64,000 nt of DNA from Bacteroidota bacterium (GTDB taxonomy: Bacteria > Bacteroidota > Bacteroidia > Bacteroidales > Lentimicrobiaceae), in NCBI GenBank assembly GCA_009773515.1, contig WSXX01000016.1, forward strand, positions 62,001 to 126,000. The letters are read 5' to 3'. The translations under genes were made by a program, and so were the position numbers. The notes under the pieces are model-generated. The model ran no database searches and was not told the origin of the DNA. It was given only the letters and a program-made list of their open reading frames with translations. Shown here in pieces: positions 58,138 through 64,000 of this stretch (its first letter is position 1; every line of letters starts with the position of its first letter).

Positions 58138-58145
58138 CAAAAGTA
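58138..58145 (-). promoter_or_regulatory. Candidate -7 element for obgE and the PAP2 gene
   Basis: The minus strand reads TACTTTTG (fits TAnnTTTG), 33 bases before the obgE ATG and immediately after the T-run of the adk terminator. Confidence 0.42.
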
Positions 58146-58170
58146 CAAAAAATGCCGGACAGGCCGGCAT
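58146..58170 (-). terminator. Terminator of the hpt-adk operon
   Basis: On the minus strand: stem ATGCCGG/CCGGCAT with loop CCTGT, followed by TTTTT, 31 bases after the adk stop. Confidence 0.85.
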
Positions 58171-58200
58171 AATTATTATATATATTTGAAATACAAATAC

Positions 58201-59370
58201 TTATCTGATTACCTTCATTGCGGCTTCAACTTTTACAGATAAACGTTCGTAAACATCCTCTTCTCCACCCACAGCATCAATGGAGGCAAATTTATTTTGT
58301 TTGCTGTAAAACTCAGCAACGGGCAGCGTTTTTTCCTGATATTCTTCAAGCCGGTGAATAATAAGATCGGCATTCAGGTCATATGACCGTGCCTGAGGTG
58401 TTTTTGACCTTGCACTCAGTCGTTTGATTGATTCAAGCGTAGAAGCATGAAGTTCAATACAATAAGAGACCGTAGAGTCGAGGCGTCTGAGCAATCCATC
58501 GAGAATATATGCTTGAACAATGGTTCGGGGGAAGCCTTTAAAAACAAATCCCCGTACATTGTTGTGCTGTTTGATTTCGCTTTCGAGGAGACGGATAACG
58601 ATCTCATCAGGAACCAATTCTCCAAGAGCCATTATTTCCTTGACCCTAACGCCAAGATCGCTGCCCGATTTGATCTCGCGACGAAGCAGTGATCCGGTAG
58701 AAATATAGTACAGATTATACTTTTTGGCCAGCAGTCTGCCCTGGGTACCTTTTCCTGAGCCAGGTGCACCTGTCAGAACAAGATTAAACCAAACATTCTG
58801 CAGTGTGCGGTCGATAGATTCAACCAATCTGCCAAGAACATCATCTATTTTACCAACCCCATTAATGGGAATGTATTTGTCTCTGTCCTGATAAAATTCG
58901 GCAACCGGTTTGGTTTTGTTGTTGTATTCTTCAAGCCTGAACTCAATAACTTCTGCGGTATCATCGGTTCTGCCGGAAGATTTTCCTCTTTCGAGCAATC
59001 GTTCTATCAATTCTTCGCGGGGTACTTCAAGACTAAGCATACAAGCGAGAGAGGTATTGAGTTTAAGCAGCAATCCTTCAAGAATATAAGCCTGAACCAT
59101 GGTACGCGGGAATCCATCGAAAAGAATTCCGTTTTTATCTGTACTTGAAACAATTCTTTTTTCAATAAGCTGAACAATCATTTCATCTGAAACCAATTGC
59201 CCGCGATCGATAATATCTTTGGCTTTTTTACCCAGTTCAGTACCTTCAGAAATTTCATGACGTAACAGGTCGCCTGTGGAGATATAAGCCAGATTATACT
59301 TTTCAATCAACATGGCTGACTGTGTACCTTTACCTGCTCCCGGAGGGCCGAACAATGCGATATTTAGCAT
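58201..59370 (-). CDS. adk: Tandem double-domain adenylate kinase
   Basis: A 389-residue protein with two complete adenylate kinase units (1-190 and 192-389), each of the short, LID-reduced form. The first has [10 protein letters not shown] at 8-17, STGDLLR, FDGFPRT at 84-90 and GRTDD at 133-137, and looks active for AMP + ATP = 2 ADP. The second keeps [10 protein letters not shown] at 201-210 and STGSLLR, but has FKGFPRT (Asp to Lys) and ARSYD in place of GRxDD, so it is probably impaired or altered. It lies in an operon behind hpt, consistent with purine salvage. Confidence 0.93.
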   Translation of the reverse strand: MLNIALFGPPGAGKGTQSAMLIEKYNLAYISTGDLLRHEISEGTELGKKAKDIIDRGQLVSDEMIVQLIEKRIVSSTDKNGILFDGFPRTMVQAYILEGLLLKLNTSLACMLSLEVPREELIERLLERGKSSGRTDDTAEVIEFRLEEYNNKTKPVAEFYQDRDKYIPINGVGKIDDVLGRLVESIDRTLQNVWFNLVLTGAPGSGKGTQGRLLAKKYNLYYISTGSLLRREIKSGSDLGVRVKEIMALGELVPDEIVIRLLESEIKQHNNVRGFVFKGFPRTIVQAYILDGLLRRLDSTVSYCIELHASTLESIKRLSARSKTPQARSYDLNADLIIHRLEEYQEKTLPVAEFYSKQNKFASIDAVGGEEDVYERLSVKVEAAMKVIR

Positions 59371-59447
59371 AAACTATTAAGTTATGAAGTACAAAAAGCC
59401 GGCAATTTACAAATGATTTTCCTGATTGGCAACTACCTGATTGGCAA

Positions 59448-59987
59448 CTATTCAATGATTTTGTAAATATCCGGAAGATTCCGACCAAAGCCATCATAAT
59501 CAAGACCATAACCCAGAATAAAATCGTTGGGTATTTCGAGCCCGATATAGTCGATCTTATAATCGGCAGTAAAAGCTCCGGGTTTAAAAACAAGTGTTGC
59601 AATTTTAACATCAGCGGCTTCCTGCTGATTAAGAATCTCAAGCATACGTTGCATGGTGAGTCCTGTATCGATAATATCTTCGAGAATGACCACTGTGCGC
59701 CCTTTAACCACTTCGGTTAAACCAATCAGTTCACTTACAACCTGTGAACTTCTGGTGCCGGAATAAGACGACAATTTAACGAAGGAAATGTTATTCTCGA
59801 GCTCAATTTTTTTCAAAAGATCGGAGGCAAACATGAATGCACCATTCAAAACAACCAGAAATAAAGGTGTTTTTCCTTTAAGATCGGTATTCAGAGATTG
59901 AGCAACCCGGCTAACAGCCTGATCAATGGCTTCTGCGGAAATATAGATACCAAATTCTCTGTCGCAGACTTTAATTGTTTTATTCAT
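59448..59987 (-). CDS. hpt: Hypoxanthine phosphoribosyltransferase
   Basis: A 179-residue purine salvage enzyme converting hypoxanthine or guanine with PRPP to IMP or GMP. The PRPP-binding loop TVVILEDIIDTGLTM is clear. LFLVVLNGAFMFASDLL and VKLSSYSGTRSSQVV match the remaining conserved blocks. The length is normal. It is the first gene of the hpt-adk operon, with a 77-base gap to adk. Confidence 0.95.
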   Translation of the reverse strand: MNKTIKVCDREFGIYISAEAIDQAVSRVAQSLNTDLKGKTPLFLVVLNGAFMFASDLLKKIELENNISFVKLSSYSGTRSSQVVSELIGLTEVVKGRTVVILEDIIDTGLTMQRMLEILNQQEAADVKIATLVFKPGAFTADYKIDYIGLEIPNDFILGYGLDYDGFGRNLPDIYKIIE

Positions 59988-60006
59988 AAACTGTTTAATT
60001 GGCCTT

Positions 60007-60014
60007 CAAAAGTA
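60007..60014 (-). promoter_or_regulatory. Candidate -7 element for hpt-adk
   Basis: The minus strand reads TACTTTTG (fits TAnnTTTG), the same octamer as at obgE, 20 bases before the hpt ATG. Confidence 0.4.
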
Positions 60015-60097
60015 CAATAATTAAGAAATATAAAAGCAGGCTTTTTGCTTTTTGACCAAAATGATAGTTTTCAGGAAACACAAATGCCGTTTCAATA

Positions 60098-60293
60098 CTT
60101 TTACCCATCCCAACCCTCCCAGGAACAGGGAGGGAGCGCATCCTACCAGGTTGAGCATCGTTCTTTATGCATGCTGAATATTAGGTTCTTTGCTCGTTTT
60201 GTCCTTCGTTGCTATAGCCACATGCAGGAATGACAATATTTCTTACCTTTTACCCACCCCAACCCTCCCTGGAACAGGGAGGGAGTGCATCCT
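60098..60293. repeat. Two 47-base direct repeats carrying hairpins
   Basis: Copies at 60098-60144 and 60247-60293 differ at three positions and lie 149 bases apart. Each contains the perfect stem CCCTCCC/GGGAGGG around a 7-base loop and ends GCATCCT. They resemble dispersed intergenic palindromic repeats. No T-run follows, so they are not simple terminators. Confidence 0.85.
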
Positions 60294-60455
60294 GGTCGAT
60301 TGATGGCTGGCTCTCTTATCATGCTGAATGTCATGCATTCTCCTGTTTTAAGAGAAGTCAGAAGCACTATAACCTATATCCCCAACTCCATTCTTCGCAC
60401 TAAGTTAAATTAAGTTTAAGCTTTTTAGAATCTCATAAAAATCCACTAAATTTCA

Positions 60456-60463
60456 TATTTTTG
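60456..60463 (+). promoter_or_regulatory. Candidate -7 element for purE
   Basis: TATTTTTG fits TAnnTTTG, 20 bases before the purE ATG at 60483. No clear -33 TTTG is found. Confidence 0.4.
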
Positions 60464-60482
60464 CATACTAAATATCTTAAAC

Positions 60483-60989
60483 ATGGAACCAAGAGTAAGC
60501 ATTATAATGGGTAGCACCTCGGATTTGCCGGTGATGAAAGAAGCTGCAGAAATCCTCAACGATTTTCAGATTCCTTTTGAAATCAATGCGTTATCGGCTC
60601 ACCGTACGCCAAATGAGGTTGAGACATTCGCTAAATCAGCTTACAGTCGCGGTATAAGAGTAATCATCGCCGGCGCTGGAATGGCAGCCCATCTTCCCGG
60701 TGTTATTGCTGCGATGACAACGGTTCCGGTAATCGGAGTTCCCATTAAAGCTTCGCTTGATGGTTTGGATTCTCTGCTTGCCATCGTTCAGATGCCTCCT
60801 GGCATTCCGGTTGCAACAGTTGCCATAAATGGCGCGCGCAATGCAGGGATACTTGCAGTTCAGATGATGGCAACCGGCGATGATGAGCTGATGATGAAAC
60901 TGATTGCTTTCAAGGAAGAATTGAAAACAAAAATTGTGAAAGCCAACGAGGAACTGAAAAAAGTTGAATACAAATTCAAGGTAAATTAG
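60483..60989 (+). CDS. purE: N5-carboxyaminoimidazole ribonucleotide mutase
   Basis: A 168-residue class I PurE of de novo purine synthesis, converting N5-CAIR to [23 protein letters not shown] binds the ribonucleotide phosphate, [12 protein letters not shown] carries the catalytic His, and [20 protein letters not shown] plus VPVIGVPI complete the site. The length fits bacterial PurE. purK is not adjacent, so it is a lone purE divergent from the salvage gene hpt. Confidence 0.96.
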   Translation: MEPRVSIIMGSTSDLPVMKEAAEILNDFQIPFEINALSAHRTPNEVETFAKSAYSRGIRVIIAGAGMAAHLPGVIAAMTTVPVIGVPIKASLDGLDSLLAIVQMPPGIPVATVAINGARNAGILAVQMMATGDDELMMKLIAFKEELKTKIVKANEELKKVEYKFKVN

Positions 60990-61284
60990 TAGCACCTCAT
61001 CCCCCGTCATAAAAGTGCGACGGGGCAAGCTGCCCTTCGTGCACCTTCTCAATGGAGAAGGACCTGCTAACAAGCATACTTCTATGCAGTAAGTACATTG
61101 ATGATCTATCATCATTTTTCCATAAACGCTAACCTTACCCACGCCGCTAGCGCGCGTCCCCTGACGCGTGCTCCTGAATTCCCTCCAGCTGCTTTATCTG
61201 GAGGAAAACAAAAATCTTTTAATCATTTACACTTCATCTATTCGTGTAAACGTTGCATTTCCTATGTTTTCATAAACCGTGATA
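60990..61284. repeat. Cluster of short palindromes after purE
   Basis: Four hairpins are seen: CCCCGTC/GACGGGG (about 61003-61026), CCTTCTC/GAGAAGG (about 61043-61060), CGCGTC/GACGCG (61153-61168, in an unusually GC-rich patch) and CCTCCAG/CTGGAGG (about 61182-61204). None has a T-run. They look like dispersed repeat elements rather than genes. Confidence 0.65.
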
Positions 61285-61995
61285 TTACGGATTCATCTTA
61301 ATACCCTCATAAGTGTTTGTATAATAATTTCCTAATGGTCCACCTACAGTATAGTGAATACTATCATTAGCAAATAAAACCCCTGAATGATAGCCAAAAA
61401 AACTACCTGTCGGAGAGCTATAAAAGCCATTTGAATTGTTATAAAACATCCTACTTCCCTCCCAACCGTGTTCTATATCACTCCTGGTTAAAATATTTAT
61501 TATATTGAATGTGCCATTTTTCACAACAGTCAATGTATCTTGATAATATTCCAATGATCCATCATTTGAATAAGTTACATCACAAATATAAATTCCGATG
61601 TAGTCATTTCTATAATCATATCTCACTGAATCAAAGGTATCAACCTTTATCTCATGTTGAAATCTTTTAACTGTATTTTCACTGTCTGAAATTTCAAAAT
61701 CCAATATGAGATCATCCGTTATCATCATTTTAAATGGTCCTTCTCCTGATAAGGTATCGGGGTTATACCAATTAATGCTATACGCTCCTATTTCATATTT
61801 GGGTTTAATGTCGAAAGCTATTGAAATATGTTGATCAGGGTAATAAATAATCTCATTTGCCTTAAATTCAAAGTCTATGGGATTAGTTGGATTATTTTCT
61901 TTCTCACATGAGTAACTTATGAGAACCAAAATTGTGAGATAAAGAATCGCAGCACTAAATTTAATTTTTAAAGTCTGCTTTAGAAAAGCTTTCAT
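61285..61995 (-). CDS. Lipoprotein of unknown function
   Basis: A 236-residue protein with a signal sequence ending in lipobox LISYSC (Cys30), then EKENNPTNPIDFEFKANEI. The mature part is beta-rich (YYPDQHISIAFDIKPKYEIGA, and DYRNDYIGIYICDVTY), resembling an immunoglobulin-like fold. No family recognised. It stands alone, flanked by repeat DNA on both sides, with a candidate promoter at 62120-62127. Confidence 0.7.
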   Translation of the reverse strand: MKAFLKQTLKIKFSAAILYLTILVLISYSCEKENNPTNPIDFEFKANEIIYYPDQHISIAFDIKPKYEIGAYSINWYNPDTLSGEGPFKMMITDDLILDFEISDSENTVKRFQHEIKVDTFDSVRYDYRNDYIGIYICDVTYSNDGSLEYYQDTLTVVKNGTFNIINILTRSDIEHGWEGSRMFYNNSNGFYSSPTGSFFGYHSGVLFANDSIHYTVGGPLGNYYTNTYEGIKMNP

Positions 61996-62119
61996 AATAA
62001 AAATATTTAAGTTGTTAACTGGAATACTTTGGCTGCTACCAACCAGTGGATATATTTGGGTTTAAATCTGACATTTTTACACCACTTCAGGAGTGAAAAT
62101 CCAAGTCAGATTAACAATA

Positions 62120-62127
62120 CAAATATA
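62120..62127 (-). promoter_or_regulatory. Candidate promoter for the lipoprotein gene
   Basis: The minus strand reads TATATTTG (fits TAnnTTTG), with TTG 21 bases upstream (62149-62151). It lies 125 bases before the ATG at 61995, so the leader would be long. Confidence 0.35.
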
Positions 62128-62157
62128 ATGTTTTTTTAGATATCAAAACAATCTCTA

Positions 62158-62211
62158 TTGAATTCCTCTTGCTTTAGCTGAAGGTTGAATTCCTCTTGCT
62201 TTAGCTGGAGG
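62158..62211. repeat. 27-base tandem duplication
   Basis: Two adjacent 27-base units (62158-62184 and 62185-62211) starting TTGAATTCCTCTTGCTTTAG and differing at one base (CTGAAGG versus CTGGAGG). They abut the stop codon of the cyclase gene. A related sequence with GAATTCC, CCAGCTGCTTTA and CTGGAGG lies at about 61176-61206. Confidence 0.85.
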
Positions 62212-64000
62212 TTATGCCTCCACAAAATACATATCAATATCACCCTTATTTTTTGCCTTAATTTTTCCGCGATAAACGCAGTTAAACTGATCCTTTACCA
62301 GTTCGAAGGTATCTCCTGATATATTTACCTTACCGGGTTCACCGCTTGATTCCATGCGGCTGGCTGTATTTACTGCATCGCCCCATATATCGTAGGCAAA
62401 TTTGTTTTTGCCCACAACTCCGGCAATTACCCTTCCGGTATGAATACCGATGCGCAATTCCCAATAGTCCTGTCCGCTGGCTTCTCTTTCTGATTTTACA
62501 CGATCCATGTAAGCTTTGATTTCAAGACCTGCCTTAACCACATCTGAAGGATTGGTGGTATTGGCAACAGGAATTCCGCCTGCACACATATACGCATCAC
62601 CGATTGTTTTAATTTTTTCGAGGTTGTGCTTGTCAATGATATGGTCAAACTGAAGGAAACACTGATTTAGTTCTGCAACCAGTTGTTCAGGAGTAAGCTT
62701 TTCGGCAATGGTGGTAAAACCTTTAAAATCGGTAAAAAGTACTGAAACCATATCATATTGTTTGGGCGTTGCCGAGCCTTTTTCTTTTAACTCTTCAGCT
62801 GTTTCATAGGGTAAGATATTCAGCAGTAGTTTTTCGGACCGGTCTTTTTCGTCTTCAATTATTTTTTTTGTTTTCCTGACATAACGGTAACGGTTAAAGA
62901 GTCCGATTGCCAGAAGCAACAACAGAATTCCGGTAACACTGGTAGCGTTCCTGATGGCTTTTTGCCGCTGGAGATCAAGTTCCTGCAAAGCTCTGTCTTT
63001 GGTAAGCAGATCTACTTCTCCCTGCTTTTTTTCAAGATCAAAATTCAAGGTCAAGGCCTGAAGCCGCTTATCCATTTCGGCATTATACAGCGTATCTTTA
63101 ATAGAAGAAAACAGGGTTTGGTATTTATATGCATTTCTGAAGTCTGATATCTTCTCGTATAAAACTGCAAGCCCTTCGTATGCAAATTTAAGTTCATAAT
63201 TTGCTCCGATTTCAATTGCGAGATCCTTGGCTTTCAGATAAGTATCAACAGCTGAACCAAAATCACCCTTAAGGTTATAAGTACTGGCCAGGCCAAGAAG
63301 AGATTGTGTCATTTCGAGCTTTGCATTTTGCCGGGCTGCCAGCTCAAATGCCTCTCTCTGGTATTCAATAGCTTTTACAAAATCCTTTCTGCTTGCGTGC
63401 ACTTTCCCTATGTTGTTGAGCGCATAAGGAATGTTCCCGTTTTCGGAGGCTCTGTAAGCTTTAAGTGCTTTTTCAAAGTAAATCAGGGCAGATTTGTCAT
63501 CACCTCTTGCCAGATATATTTCACCCATATTAACAGCTGAAGTGCCGATGGCATCATTGTCGCCCAACTCTTCGCTTAAGGGCAGCGCTTTCAGATAATA
63601 TTCCAAAGCCCTGTTGTGTGTGCCTGTTTTGTTGTAATAAACTGCGCCGATGTTTACCAGTGCTGTTGCAATCCGCAGCTTATCGCCGATTTCTTCCGAA
63701 ACCTTCAGCGACTCCAGATAATATTGAATTGCTTTCTCATCATCGCCTTCGTTAAAGTTTACTGCACCTAAGTTATTCAGCATATTGGCGATGCCAAGCT
63801 TATCATCAATGGTTTGAAAAGCAGAGAGTGATTGTTGCCAGAAAAGCAACGTTTCGATATAATTTCCCTGAAAATAATAACTCATGCCGATGTTTTTGAG
63901 GGCATAAGCTTCACCCCGCACAAAATCAAGTTGCTTTGCAAGGCTGAGTGCATCATTTGCATAGCGGAGTGCTTCGTTAGCATCAACCCGCAATAAACTC
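62212..64000 (-). CDS. TPR / class III adenylate cyclase (N-terminus cut by window edge)
   Basis: The frame is open to the right window edge, so the start lies outside; the first codon seen that could initiate is a TTG at 63993. At least six TPR units (e.g. ANMLNNLGAVNFNEGDDEKA, YALNNIGKVHASRKDFVKA) precede a coiled segment and one transmembrane helix (TGILLLLLAIGLFNRYRYV). The C-terminal cyclase domain has metal-binding LFTDFKGFT and the substrate-specifying Lys in EKIKTIGDAYMCAG. It also has Asp in YDIWGDAVNTASRMES, a Lys/Asp pair that points to ATP. It would make cAMP in response to a signal sensed by the TPR part, probably in the periplasm (inference). Confidence 0.9.
   Translation of the reverse strand, partial: SLLRVDANEALRYANDALSLAKQLDFVRGEAYALKNIGMSYYFQGNYIETLLFWQQSLSAFQTIDDKLGIANMLNNLGAVNFNEGDDEKAIQYYLESLKVSEEIGDKLRIATALVNIGAVYYNKTGTHNRALEYYLKALPLSEELGDNDAIGTSAVNMGEIYLARGDDKSALIYFEKALKAYRASENGNIPYALNNIGKVHASRKDFVKAIEYQREAFELAARQNAKLEMTQSLLGLASTYNLKGDFGSAVDTYLKAKDLAIEIGANYELKFAYEGLAVLYEKISDFRNAYKYQTLFSSIKDTLYNAEMDKRLQALTLNFDLEKKQGEVDLLTKDRALQELDLQRQKAIRNATSVTGILLLLLAIGLFNRYRYVRKTKKIIEDEKDRSEKLLLNILPYETAEELKEKGSATPKQYDMVSVLFTDFKGFTTIAEKLTPEQLVAELNQCFLQFDHIIDKHNLEKIKTIGDAYMCAGGIPVANTTNPSDVVKAGLEIKAYMDRVKSEREASGQDYWELRIGIHTGRVIAGVVGKNKFAYDIWGDAVNTASRMESSGEPGKVNISGDTFELVKDQFNCVYRGKIKAKNKGDIDMYFVEA

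Larger units (their letters stand above)
59988..60482. other. Intergenic region with a pair of 47-base repeats
   Basis: 495 bases between the divergent hpt and purE genes. They contain candidate -7 elements at both ends and two copies of a hairpin-bearing repeat (listed separately). The small open frame at 60045-60233 crosses the repeat and is not believed to be a gene. Confidence 0.7.

Noticed and set aside
60045-60233. 62-codon open frame between hpt and purE
   Set aside because: It reads through one copy of the 47-base repeat, so it is most likely non-coding.
60636-61142. 168-codon open frame antisense to purE
   Set aside because: It covers the purE active-site codons in reverse and runs into repeat DNA; Cys- and His-rich composition is not protein-like.

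Overview
The window reads as a chromosomal segment of a Bacteroidetes bacterium, probably order Bacteroidales. Support comes from the gene families: two proteins with type IX secretion C-terminal domains, a DUF4249 lipoprotein, DnaK ending in DVDFEEVK, and Bacteroidetes-type Gmd/Fcl. Many intergenic regions also carry the phylum-specific -7 promoter element TAnnTTTG. The sequence is AT-rich, most genes lack a clear Shine-Dalgarno sequence, and signal peptides and lipoboxes are frequent.

Layout. (1) 1-19038 is an exopolysaccharide or capsule locus. A truncated FkbH-like gene lies on the minus strand. Diverging from it is a long plus-strand series: four glycosyltransferases, a Wzy-like polymerase, a polysaccharide deacetylase, a degenerate asparagine-synthetase-like protein, a PaaK/CapK-like adenylate-forming enzyme, a CapA-like protein, an Alg14/Alg13-like (PssD/PssE) split glycosyltransferase, the initiating polyprenyl glycosylphosphotransferase, and the Wza/Wzc export pair, closed by a strong terminator. 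(2) 19644-28922 holds two giant tandem paralogues, each with a parallel beta-helix, 7 or 11 cadherin-like repeats and a T9SS tail. (3) 28973-31223 is gmd-fcl (GDP-L-fucose synthesis), a plausible sugar supply for the same polymer. (4) 31410-33219 is a tungstate/molybdate-type ABC permease and ATPase with no binding protein beside them. (5) 33250-38098 is a set of four secreted proteins of unknown role (lipoprotein, two small proteins, and a three-block leucine-rich-repeat protein). (6) 38390-38588 has tRNA-Leu(TAA) and tRNA-Gly(GCC), each followed by its own terminator. (7) 38643-60989 is mostly housekeeping (mutS, TrmH-type methylase, dnaK, panB, RluA-type synthase, obgE, a double-domain adk, hpt, purE). 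It is mixed with envelope proteins: a barrel-OmpA-TPR protein, and a protein joining an HExxH metalloprotease, a propeller and a barrel. (8) 60990-64000 is repeat-rich DNA, a lipoprotein, and a truncated TPR/class III adenylate cyclase gene.

How the genes may work together (inference). The locus would build an exopolysaccharide on undecaprenyl phosphate, possibly fucose-containing and decorated through the acyl/amide chemistry of the FkbH, PaaK and AsnB-like proteins. The polymer would be polymerised by the Wzy-like protein and exported by Wza/Wzc. The two T9SS beta-helix proteins are well placed to bind or trim it at the surface. No Wzx flippase is visible; the locus continues past the left edge.

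The most unusual items are the secreted LRR operon, the beta-helix/cadherin pair, a 253-bp MITE-like element with a 6-bp target duplication, the metalloprotease-barrel fusion, and the adenylate kinase whose second half looks catalytically degenerate. All functions come from reading motifs by eye; no database search was run.
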